Shown here piece by piece: positions 25,200 to 32,321 of a DNA stretch of 64,000 nucleotides; position 1 is the stretch's first letter; each line of letters starts with the position of its first letter. The stretch is from Amycolatopsis arida (GTDB taxonomy: Bacteria; Actinomycetota; Actinomycetes; Mycobacteriales; Pseudonocardiaceae). The translations under genes were made by a program, and so were the position numbers. Location of the stretch: NCBI RefSeq assembly GCF_900115565.1, contig NZ_FOWW01000005.1, forward strand, positions 62,001 through 126,000, read 5' to 3'. Below the pieces are notes generated by a model that saw nothing but the letters and a program-made list of their open reading frames with translations, did no database searches and was not told where the DNA came from.

Positions 25200-25585
25200 T
25201 CCGCTGCGTCGGCGCCGTGGTGCACGACGCGGCCGGGCGGTTGCTGCTGGTCCGGCGCCGCCGTGCACCGGGGCGCGGGCGGTGGTCGCTGCCCGGGGGG
25301 CGGGTTGAGCCCGGGGAGTCCGACGCCGTCGCCGTGGTCCGCGAGGTGCGCGAGGAGACCGGGCTGCTCACCGAGCCCGACGCGCTGGTGGGCACGGTGG
25401 TGCGCGGGCCGTACGAGATCCACGACTACGCCTGCGTCGTGCTCGGCGGCCACCTCGTCGCCGGCGACGACGCCGACGCCGCCCGCTGGGTCGACCTGGC
25501 CACCTTCACCGACCTCGACGCCGCCGACGCCCTCGCCCCCGAGCTCGCCGAGACCCTCCGCACCTGGAACACCCTCCCCCGCTGA
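25145..25585 (+). CDS. Nudix hydrolase
   Basis: Up to 146 residues. The Nudix box [18 protein letters not shown] followed by REETGLL fits GX5EX7REUXEEXGU exactly. The enzyme should cleave a nucleoside diphosphate linked to another moiety, needing Mg2+. If translation starts at the GTG at 25145 it overlaps the P450 by 55 nt. The conserved domain begins only at [11 protein letters not shown], which coincides with the P450 stop, so a shorter form with an unusual start is possible. Tight coupling to the P450 suggests co-expression. The substrate is unknown. Confidence 0.8.
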   Translation: MERSDQPARTRAAADPGLIRCVGAVVHDAAGRLLLVRRRRAPGRGRWSLPGGRVEPGESDAVAVVREVREETGLLTEPDALVGTVVRGPYEIHDYACVVLGGHLVAGDDADAARWVDLATFTDLDAADALAPELAETLRTWNTLPR

Positions 25586-25618
25586 CCCGCCCCACCCCAC
25601 GCGTCCGCGCCCCGTGTA

Positions 25619-25648
25619 CGCGTGTTTGCGCTCCCCGTCGCCGTGTTC
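25619..25648. repeat. 30-bp dispersed repeat, copy B
   Basis: Matches the reverse complement of 18685-18714 at 29 of 30 positions. It lies between the convergent Nudix and acyl-CoA ligase genes, 34 bp after the Nudix stop. A degenerate second half (CGTTCCGTCGCCG) continues to about 25664. Confidence 0.75.
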
Positions 25649-25719
25649 ACCGTTCCGTCGCCGCGTTGGCTGATGGCGTCGAGGCGAGGAGTGCTACCGC
25701 TCAGGACGTTCGAGCTGAC

Positions 25720-27339
25720 CTATCCCTGCACCCGCGTGTCGCGGCCGGACCACTCGCGCTCGCGCAGCTGGAACTTCTGGATCTTGCCGGTCGAGGTCTT
25801 AGGGAGCTCGGGCACGAACTCGACCTCGTCGGGCACCTTGTACCGGGCGAGCTGCCCGCGCACGTGCTCCCGCAGCTCCTCCGCGTCCACGGCGGCGCCC
25901 TCGCGCGGCACGACGAACGCCTTCGGTCGCTCGCCCCACCTCTCGTTCGGCACGCCGACCACCGCGACCTCCAGCACCGCCGGGTGCGAGTCGATCGCCG
26001 CCTCGACCTCGATCGTGGAGATGTTCTCCCCGCCGGACACGATGATGTCCTTCGCCCGGTCCCGCAGCTCGACGTAGCCGTCCGGGTGCCACACGCCGAG
26101 GTCGCCGGAGTGGAACCAGCCGCCGCGGAAGGCGTGCGCGGTGGCCTCGGGGTCGGCGAAGTACCCGGACATCACGTTGTTGCCGCGCATCACCACCTCC
26201 CCCATCGTGCTGCCGTCCCTCGGGACGTCGCGCATCTGCTCGTCCACCACGCGCACCCCGTCGGTCACGACCATCCCGACGCCCTGCCGCGCCAGCAGCC
26301 GGCTCCGCCGCTCCACGTCCAACCGCGCCCAGCCGTCCTGGTACTCGCACACCGTGTACGGCCCATACGTCTCGGTCAGCCCGTACACGTGCACCAACCG
26401 CGCCCCCAGCGCCTCCATCCGCCGGATCACCGTCGGGCTCGGTGGCGCCCCCGCGGTCGTCACCAGCACCTCCCGCTCCAGCCGGTGCGCGTCGGGGTGG
26501 TTGGCGATCGTGTTGAGCACGGTCGGGGCGCCGTTGAGATGGGTCACGGCCTCGGCGTCCAGCAACCGCCAGATCCGCCCGCCGTCCACCGCGCGCAGAC
26601 ACACGTGTGTCCCACCGACCGCGGTGACGCCCCACGTCGTGCACCACCCGTTGCAATGGAACATCGGCAAAGTCCACAAATACCGCGACTCCGTGGTGTG
26701 CCGGGAGTGGACCACCTCGGCCAGCGCGTTCAGGTACGCCCCGCGGTGGTGATACATCACCCCTTTGGGCTTGCCGGTGGTGCCGGACGTGTAGTTGATC
26801 GAGATGGTGTCCCGCTCGTCGGCGACGGCCCACGGCAACGGCTCGTCCGAGCCGGCGGCGAGCAGCTCGGCGTAGGAGGTCCCGCCGACCGCGGCGTCCG
26901 GCTCCGCGCCCACCGCCGGGTCGGTCACCGTCACGACCTCCAGCCCGCCAAGGTCGCCGAGCACCGGCGCGACCGACGGGTGCAACGCCGCGTCCACGAC
27001 CAGCACCTTCGCCCCGGAGTGGGCCAGGATGTACCGGATCTCGGCCGGCGCGAGCCGGGTGTTGACCGCCACCAGCACGGCACCGGCCAGCGGCACCGCG
27101 AAGTGCGCGACCAGCATCTCCGGGATGTTCGGTAGCAGGTAGGCCACCCGGTCGCCCGGCCCGACGCCACGGGCCCGCAGCGCGTGCGCCACCCGCGTGG
27201 CCTCGGCGGCGAACTCCCGGTAGGTGACCCGCCGGTCGCCGTGCACGATCGCGGTCTTGTCGGCGAACACCTCCGCGGACCGCGCGAGGAAGGACAGCGG
27301 GGTCAGCGGCGTGTACCAGGTGGCGTCGTTCCCGGCCAT
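25720..27339 (-). CDS. Acyl-CoA synthetase / AMP-dependent ligase
   Basis: 539 residues from the ATG at 27339 (GAGGA about 8 nt upstream). AMP-forming ligase motifs are complete: INYTSGTTGKPKGV (P-loop), YGLTETYGP, the hinge region SGDLGVWHPDGYVELRDR, and the C-terminal lysine in PKTSTGKIQKFQLR. The Trp-rich LPMFHCNGWC is typical of medium/long-chain or aryl acid FadD-like enzymes. It activates a carboxylic acid to acyl-CoA via acyl-AMP. It lies last in a minus-strand operon after MaoC-like and DUF2332 genes, which suggests lipid or acyl metabolism; the substrate is open. Confidence 0.9.
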   Translation of the reverse strand: MAGNDATWYTPLTPLSFLARSAEVFADKTAIVHGDRRVTYREFAAEATRVAHALRARGVGPGDRVAYLLPNIPEMLVAHFAVPLAGAVLVAVNTRLAPAEIRYILAHSGAKVLVVDAALHPSVAPVLGDLGGLEVVTVTDPAVGAEPDAAVGGTSYAELLAAGSDEPLPWAVADERDTISINYTSGTTGKPKGVMYHHRGAYLNALAEVVHSRHTTESRYLWTLPMFHCNGWCTTWGVTAVGGTHVCLRAVDGGRIWRLLDAEAVTHLNGAPTVLNTIANHPDAHRLEREVLVTTAGAPPSPTVIRRMEALGARLVHVYGLTETYGPYTVCEYQDGWARLDVERRSRLLARQGVGMVVTDGVRVVDEQMRDVPRDGSTMGEVVMRGNNVMSGYFADPEATAHAFRGGWFHSGDLGVWHPDGYVELRDRAKDIIVSGGENISTIEVEAAIDSHPAVLEVAVVGVPNERWGERPKAFVVPREGAAVDAEELREHVRGQLARYKVPDEVEFVPELPKTSTGKIQKFQLREREWSGRDTRVQG

Positions 27340-27408
27340 GTGGTCATCCTCATCGCCGCCGGCCGCCGCGCGCAATCTCTCCCTGGAGACCCGGAGGTCC
27401 CACGAAGG

Positions 27409-28515
27409 TCAGGGCACCCAGGTCATCCGCTGCCCGTGCGACGACGTGCGGGCCAGCACCTGCGCGCGCAGCTCCCCGTCGACCCACGTCGCCAGGCCCA
27501 GCACCGACCGCCCGGTCCGCGCGAGCGCCAGGTCGTCCCGCCCGGGCAGCACGTGCGCCATCGCCGCCTCGTAGCCCTCGTCGCTGATCCACCACAGCGG
27601 CCGCCGGACGGCCAGGTCGCGCAACGCGCCGACGAACTCCACCCGGCGCCGCTCCGGCAGGTACGGCAGCACATGGCTGGTGATCACCAGCAGCGGCAGC
27701 TCCGCCGGCAACCGCCCGGCCGCCGCGGCCAGGTCGTCCACCGCGTCCCCGGCGACCAGCTCCGGCGGGTCCTTCCGCTGCGCCAGCGCGGCCGTGCGCA
27801 GCAGCCGGATGCGCTCGGGCTGGTCGGCCCACACGCATGCCTCCAGCCAGGCGAGCTCCTCCTCGTCGCCGGCGTCCACCGGCGCGCGGTCCAGCCCGAG
27901 CCGCGCGCCCACGGACAGCTTCTTCGGCAGCTTCGGCGGCGCCGCCCCGCCGGCCACCTCCAGCGCGCAGTGCAGGCCGACCGCGGCCTTGGCCGGCCCG
28001 GCCACCAGCTGCTCCCCGCCGGGGCAGTGGTACCGGTAGTTGAACCGGTCCAGCCCGAGCAGCAGCCCGGCGCTGCACCCGACCTCCAGCAGCGCCACCC
28101 GGCCGCCGGCCTGGCGGGCGGCCAGCGACACGGCCGGGTACAGCAGGGCGGCCCTGCGCACCTCGTTGGTCTGGGTGAACCGGGTGGACACCAGCTCGCG
28201 CACTTTGTCGGCCCGTTCCAGCAGGAACGCCCGGAACAGCGGCCAGGTCTGCCCGTCCACCCCGTCCGAGCCGCCGAGCGACGGGTAGTACCGCGACAGC
28301 GGGTGCGCGGGCTCGGCCTGGACCAGCCGGTGTGCCGCGGCCAGTAGCAGCGTCGGCCGGGCGTCGGCGGGCGGCGCGGCCGCGAGCAGGCTCGCCACGG
28401 CGTCGTCCTCGGCGGCCCGCTCGGCCAGGTGCTCGTACAGCGGCGAGGCCCCGGCCGCCTCGGTACTGGCGAACTCCCGCAGCCGGTGTCGAATCTCGGC
28501 GAGCAGGTCACTCAT
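27409..28515 (-). CDS. DUF2332 protein with SAM-binding-like motif
   Basis: 368 residues that match DUF2332 in length and in segments such as SPLYEHLAERAAEDD, ALLYPAVSLAARQ and LLEVGCSAGLLLGLDRF. The last resembles the glycine-rich motif I of Rossmann methyltransferases (xxEVGxGxG). Further ITSHVLPYLPERRRVEF and WWISDEGYEAA also fit a methyltransferase-like fold. No activity has been established as far as I know. It overlaps the end of the MaoC gene by 8 nt and is followed 69 nt later by the ligase. Confidence 0.8.
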   Translation of the reverse strand: MSDLLAEIRHRLREFASTEAAGASPLYEHLAERAAEDDAVASLLAAAPPADARPTLLLAAAHRLVQAEPAHPLSRYYPSLGGSDGVDGQTWPLFRAFLLERADKVRELVSTRFTQTNEVRRAALLYPAVSLAARQAGGRVALLEVGCSAGLLLGLDRFNYRYHCPGGEQLVAGPAKAAVGLHCALEVAGGAAPPKLPKKLSVGARLGLDRAPVDAGDEEELAWLEACVWADQPERIRLLRTAALAQRKDPPELVAGDAVDDLAAAAGRLPAELPLLVITSHVLPYLPERRRVEFVGALRDLAVRRPLWWISDEGYEAAMAHVLPGRDDLALARTGRSVLGLATWVDGELRAQVLARTSSHGQRMTWVP

Positions 28516-29011
28516 GGGGCACCGGACGGCCCGGTTGCTCGCCGCCCCTGGCCTCGCCGTAGGAACGTCTCGGCACCATCACCTTCCGCCGGAAGGTGCA
28601 CACGACCGTGCCGTCCTGCTTGTAGCCGCGGGTCTCGACGTACACGACCCCCCGGTCGTCCTTCGACTTCGACGGCGTCTTGTCCAGCACCTCGGTCTCG
28701 CCGTAGATCGTGTCGCCGTGGAAGGTCGGCCTGACGTGCCGCAGCGACTCCACCTCCAGGTTCGCGATCGCCTTGCCGGAGATGTCCGGCACCGACATCC
28801 CCAGCAGCAGCGAGTACACATAGTTGCCCACCACCACGTTACGGCCGAAGTCGGTGGTCTCCTCGGCGTAGTGGGCGTCCAGGTGCAGCGGGTGGTGGTT
28901 CATGGTGAGCAGGCAGAAGAGGTGGTCGTCGTACTCGGTGACCGTCTTGCCCGGCCAGTGCCGGTAGACGGCACCGACCTCGAACTCCTCGAAGTACCGC
29001 CCGAACTGCAC
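28508..29011 (-). CDS. MaoC-like hydratase/dehydratase
   Basis: 167 residues from the GTG at 29011, which has GGGAGG 6 nt upstream. A single hot-dog fold is indicated by GRYFEEFEVGAVYRHWPG, MNHHPLHLDAHYAEETTDFG, SVPDISGKAIANLEVESLRH and VMVPRR. The pattern N-H-x-P-x-H-x-D (NHHPLHLDAHYA) is like the catalytic Asp/His of MaoC-type enoyl-CoA hydratases. It should hydrate an enoyl-CoA or mesaconyl-like substrate. It starts an operon with DUF2332 and an acyl-CoA ligase, so an acyl-CoA pathway is likely. Confidence 0.85.
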   Translation of the reverse strand: MQFGRYFEEFEVGAVYRHWPGKTVTEYDDHLFCLLTMNHHPLHLDAHYAEETTDFGRNVVVGNYVYSLLLGMSVPDISGKAIANLEVESLRHVRPTFHGDTIYGETEVLDKTPSKSKDDRGVVYVETRGYKQDGTVVCTFRRKVMVPRRSYGEARGGEQPGRPVPHE

Positions 29012-29182
29012 GAAGACCTCCCTGGAACGCACGCGGCCGGCGCCGTGCCGAGTAACACCGCACCGACCTGGAACGACATCCTTCGACATCGAGGAGTACC
29101 CTTGACCATCGGTGTCCGCTCCGTCAACGCGAGCGGCGACACTCGGCCCCGTCCCCCGATCGGAGGAGGTGAGGAACGCACG

Positions 29183-29263
29183 ATGAGTAGTGGCGATAGT
29201 CCGCTTCCTAGTACGTCAGCCAGCGTTCCCGCCACGCCGGTCGGCGCCAGCTCCCGCTGGTAA
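29183..29263 (+). CDS. 26-residue leader peptide upstream of corA
   Basis: ATG at 29183, with GGAGGAGG and GAGG upstream. The peptide starts MSSGDSPLPSTSASVPAT and ends GASSRW, rich in Ser, Pro and Thr, with a TAA stop. Codon use (AGT, CCT, CTT) is less GC-biased than in neighbours. It lies about 120 nt before corA. It may be a regulatory uORF rather than a functional protein; chance occurrence cannot be excluded. Confidence 0.45.
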   Translation: MSSGDSPLPSTSASVPATPVGASSRW

Positions 29264-29327
29264 CCAGCTTTCTCTCGAAGCTCGCCGATCTCGGCCCGAG
29301 CGCTGGCCGTCCCTTCCGGGACCACTC

Positions 29328-29351
29328 TGCCCGCGGGCGACCCCGCGGGCA
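29328..29351 (+). promoter_or_regulatory. Perfect 10-bp hairpin 31 nt before corA
   Basis: TGCCCGCGGG (29328-29337) and CCCGCGGGCA (29342-29351) pair perfectly around the loop CGAC. It lies just upstream of the corA ribosome-binding site (TCAGGAG), so it may act as a terminator or influence ribosome access. Confidence 0.6.
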
Positions 29352-29382
29352 CGTCGTCCGATCCACGACGTCAGGAGAAGCC

Positions 29383-30468
29383 ATGCCAGCGATCCCCTCC
29401 CTCGGCGGCCTGCGCGGCCGCGGCAACGGGCGAGTCAACCGGGTCGAGCCGCCGGTGCCCGTGCCGGTGTCCGCGTACGTCGTCGACTGCGCCGTCTACG
29501 TGGACGGCAAGCGGCAGCCGGGGCGCTGGACGCACACCGCCGCCATCCAGGAGGTCCGCCGCCGCGGTGAGGGCTTCGTGTGGATCGGGTTGCACGAGCC
29601 GGACGAGCAGCAGATCCAGGGCATCGCGGAGACGTTCGGCCTGCACGAGCTGGCGGTGGAGGACGCCGTGCACGCGCACCAGCGGCCGAAGCTGGAGCGC
29701 TACGACGACACGCTGTTCATGGTGTTCCGCACGGTGCGCTACATCGAGCACGAGTCGCCGACCACGGCCAACGAGATCGTCGAGTCCGGCGAGCTCATGG
29801 TGTTCCTCGGCGCCGACTTCGTCATCACGGTGCGGCACGGTAACCACTCCGGCCTCGCCCGGCTGCGCCGGGAGCTGGACGCCGATCCCGAGCGGCTGAA
29901 GCCGGGCCCCGCGGCCGTGCTGCACGCGATCGCCGACCACGTCGTCGACCACTTCCTCGAGGTGACCGAGCGGATCGAGGACGACATCGACGAGATGGAG
30001 ACGCAGGTGTTCGCGCCGCGCTCGCCGGTGACCTCGGAGCAGATCTACCTGATGAAGCGCGAGGTGCTGGAGCTGAGGCGCGCGGTGATGCCGCTGACGA
30101 CGCCGCTGCGCCGGCTCGCCGAGGGCTACACCCGACTGGTGCCCGACGAGGTGCGGTCGTACTTCCGCAACGTGCACGACCACCTGACCAACGTCGCCGA
30201 GCGGGTCGCCGGCTTCGACGAGCTGCTCACCACCCTGGTCGACGCCACGCTGGCCAAGATCTCGCTGCAGCAGAACACCGACATGCGCAAGATCACGGCC
30301 TGGGCGGCGATCATCGCCGTGCCCACGGCGCTGGCCGGGATCTACGGCATGAACTTCGACTACATGCCCGAGCTCAAGATGCGCTACGGCTACCCGGTCA
30401 CGGTGGCCGCGATCCTCGGCATCTGCCTGCTGCTCTACCGAATATTCCGGAAGAACAAGTGGCTGTAG
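29383..30468 (+). CDS. corA: CorA-type magnesium/cobalt transporter
   Basis: 361 residues. A long cytoplasmic domain with coiled-coil helices (TERIEDDIDEMETQVFAP and onward) leads to two C-terminal membrane helices. The CorA signature YGMNF, at the end of the first helix, forms the selectivity filter. CorA homopentamers admit Mg2+ (also Co2+/Ni2+) down the membrane potential. The start has TCAGGAG about 7 nt upstream. The long structured leader suggests regulation at the RNA level. From memory, mycobacterial corA (Rv1239c) also lies beside sugC, as here with a few genes between. Confidence 0.95.
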   Translation: MPAIPSLGGLRGRGNGRVNRVEPPVPVPVSAYVVDCAVYVDGKRQPGRWTHTAAIQEVRRRGEGFVWIGLHEPDEQQIQGIAETFGLHELAVEDAVHAHQRPKLERYDDTLFMVFRTVRYIEHESPTTANEIVESGELMVFLGADFVITVRHGNHSGLARLRRELDADPERLKPGPAAVLHAIADHVVDHFLEVTERIEDDIDEMETQVFAPRSPVTSEQIYLMKREVLELRRAVMPLTTPLRRLAEGYTRLVPDEVRSYFRNVHDHLTNVAERVAGFDELLTTLVDATLAKISLQQNTDMRKITAWAAIIAVPTALAGIYGMNFDYMPELKMRYGYPVTVAAILGICLLLYRIFRKNKWL

Positions 30469-30533
30469 GCCCTGCGCCCACGCCCACGCCCACGGACCAC
30501 CTTGTCCTTCCTCGACCGATGGGGGTATTCGCC

Positions 30534-30650
30534 ATGCCGCGCATGCTGACCAGCCTGAAGTTCTGGGCACTCACCTTCGCGCTCGCCTGGATCCTGACCG
30601 TGACCTACATCATCGCCAAGTACCCGGACTTCGCCTACGTCCCCCAGTGA
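30534..30650 (+). CDS. 38-residue membrane microprotein after corA
   Basis: ATG at 30534 with GGGGG 8 nt upstream; an ATG at 30519 is an alternative. The sequence MPRMLTSLKFWALTFALAW followed by ILTVTYIIAKYPDFAYVPQ is one membrane helix with a short polar tail. It lies 65 nt after corA in the same direction. Its clean hydrophobic pattern and ribosome-binding site argue that it is real. It may be a small accessory protein of the transporter, which is inference. Confidence 0.6.
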   Translation: MPRMLTSLKFWALTFALAWILTVTYIIAKYPDFAYVPQ

Positions 30651-30765
30651 GCGAGCTGACCATCCGACCCAGCAGCCCGGCGAACGCCACCGACGAGCGC
30701 CAGCGAGGAGGGGACGTGCGGCGGGCGAGCCCGACGAGCACGGTGCCGCGGTGATCGTGGCGTCG

Positions 30766-30771
30766 TAGGCT
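30766..30771 (+). promoter_or_regulatory. Leaderless -10 box for the phosphoesterase
   Basis: TAGGCT lies exactly 6 nt before the ATG at 30778, in the string TAGGCTGGGCCCATG, without a ribosome-binding site. It closely resembles the boxes at 20749 and 61797. Confidence 0.6.
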
Positions 30772-30777
30772 GGGCCC

Positions 30778-31449
30778 ATGCCGACGGCGCTGGTGGTGGC
30801 CGACGAGGTCGACGAGCGGCTGTGGACCGGCGCGGTCCGCGGCCAGGCGGTCGACCTGGTGCTGGGTGCCGGCGACCTGCCGTTCGACTACCTGGAGTTC
30901 CTGGCCGCGGCGCTGGACCGGCCGCTGGTGTTCGTGCCCGGCAACCACGACGCCGACCTGGCCGGGTTCACCCGCTACGGCGGGCTGTCGATGCGCGGCG
31001 GGTTTCCCGAGCCGTGGCCGGGACCGGCCGGCGGGGTCAACGCCGACGGCAAGGTGGTGGACGTCGCCGGGTTGCGCATCGCCGGCCTCGGCGGCTCGGT
31101 GCGCTACACGGACGGGCCCAACCAGTGGACCCAGGGGCAGCAGTCCCGGCGGGCGCTGCGGCTGGAGCTGCGCGCGTGGGCCCGCCGGCTGCGGGACGGT
31201 CGGGGCGTGGACGTGCTGCTCACCCACTCGCCGCCCCGCGGCGTCGGCGACCGGGAGGACCCGGCGCACCGCGGCTTCGAGTGTCTACACCGGACAGTGC
31301 GCCGGCTGCGGCCGGCGTGGCTGCTGCACGGTCACGTCCACCCGCACGGTGAGCGGCCGCCCGAGCACCGGATCGGGCACACCAGGGTGCGCAACGTGGT
31401 GGGCCACCACGTGTTGGAGATCGGTGCCGTGTCGACGGAGCGAGCATGA
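30778..31449 (+). CDS. Metallophosphoesterase with DEVD in place of the DxH motif
   Basis: 223 residues of calcineurin-like phosphoesterase type. GAGDLPFDYLE, PGNHDAD, LTHSPPRGVGD and LHGHVHPHG give motifs II to V. Motif I, normally DxH, reads VVADEVDERL, so the usual His is missing, and metal binding at that site must differ. The function and substrate are unknown; cyclic nucleotides or phosphodiesters are candidates. Its stop overlaps the start of the ParB-like gene (ATGA), a pairing I recall in other actinomycetes, which suggests the two proteins act together. Confidence 0.85.
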   Translation: MPTALVVADEVDERLWTGAVRGQAVDLVLGAGDLPFDYLEFLAAALDRPLVFVPGNHDADLAGFTRYGGLSMRGGFPEPWPGPAGGVNADGKVVDVAGLRIAGLGGSVRYTDGPNQWTQGQQSRRALRLELRAWARRLRDGRGVDVLLTHSPPRGVGDREDPAHRGFECLHRTVRRLRPAWLLHGHVHPHGERPPEHRIGHTRVRNVVGHHVLEIGAVSTERA

Positions 31450-32291
31450 GCAGGGAGACGGGATTCCCCCGCGCCGACGCCGAGCACGACTTCCTGCGGG
31501 CCCGGCGCCGGCAGGTGCTGTCCCGGCTGGCGACCTGGCTGCGCCGGGAGCCCGACGACGTCAACATCATGCTGCCGTTCCACGAGGTGGTGGAGGCGCT
31601 CGGCTGGGTGGGCGAACGGCGGATCGGGCCGCGGGTGATCAGGCTCGACTCGATCGTCGGCAGCGTGGACCGCGGCCGGGACTTCGACCGGCGGTTCCGG
31701 CCCACGTCGGGCCGGGTGCGCGAGCGATGGGAGCGGCTGGCCAGAGCCGCCCGGCGCGGGGAGAGCATCCCGCCCATCGACGTCTACCGGGTCGGCGAGC
31801 TGCACTTCATCATCGACGGCCACCACCGGGTCTCGGTGGCGCACGCGCTGGGGCTGGACACCATCGAGGCGTTCGTCACGGAAGTGCGCACCAAAGTGGA
31901 CGCCAGCGGGATCCGCTACCGGGGCGACCTGATCGTCAAGGACTACCGCCGGCTGTTCCTCGAGCGGGTGCCGCTGCCCGGCGAGGCCAGGGCGGCGATC
32001 GTGCTCACCGACCCGTGGGACTACGCCGAGCTCGGCGAGCACGTCGAGGCGTGGGGATTCCGACTGATGCAGGACGAGTGCCGGTTCCTGGACCGGCAGG
32101 CGGTCGCCGCCCGCTGGTACGCCGACGAGTACCTGCCGGTGGTGCGGATGCTGCACCAGGCCGACCTGGTCGGCGACCGCACCGACGCCGAGGCGTACAT
32201 GTGGGTCGCCGGGGAGCGGTACCGGCTGATCCGCACGCACCGCTGGGACGACGAGGTCATCCGCGCGCTGCGTGTGGACCGCCGGCGCTGA
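31446..32291 (+). CDS. ParB/sulfiredoxin-like domain protein
   Basis: 281 residues. The region FIIDGHHRVSVAHALGLD (about 121-138) is the ParB/Srx-like nucleotide-binding motif (xxDGHHRxxA). There is no helix-turn-helix or C-terminal dimer domain as in chromosome-partition ParB, so it is not a partition protein despite common database labels. The N-terminal 100 residues (FLRARRRQVLSRLATWLRRE and SIVGSVDRGRDFDRRFRP) are basic and helical. It is coupled to the phosphoesterase by a 4-nt overlap. It may be a nucleotide-using enzyme or regulator. Confidence 0.8.
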   Translation: MSRETGFPRADAEHDFLRARRRQVLSRLATWLRREPDDVNIMLPFHEVVEALGWVGERRIGPRVIRLDSIVGSVDRGRDFDRRFRPTSGRVRERWERLARAARRGESIPPIDVYRVGELHFIIDGHHRVSVAHALGLDTIEAFVTEVRTKVDASGIRYRGDLIVKDYRRLFLERVPLPGEARAAIVLTDPWDYAELGEHVEAWGFRLMQDECRFLDRQAVAARWYADEYLPVVRMLHQADLVGDRTDAEAYMWVAGERYRLIRTHRWDDEVIRALRVDRRR

Positions 32292-32321
32292 GCCACGGCG
32301 GGTGCGGCCTGACCGGCCCGC

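Larger units (their letters stand above)
29012..29382 (+). promoter_or_regulatory. Long corA leader region with uORF and hairpins
   Basis: About 370 bp lie between the divergent MaoC-like and corA genes. It holds a GGAGGAGG-preceded 26-codon ORF (29183-29263) whose stop codon lies in the loop of the small hairpin GCTGG-TAA-CCAGC followed by TTTCTCTC. A perfect 10-bp stem lies at 29328-29351. TTGACC at about 29103 could be a -35 element. The arrangement suggests control of corA after transcription starts. Confidence 0.55.

Noticed and set aside
31446-32291. Chromosome-partition ParB
   Set aside because: The DNA-binding and dimerisation domains are missing and there is no ParA or parS-like site nearby.
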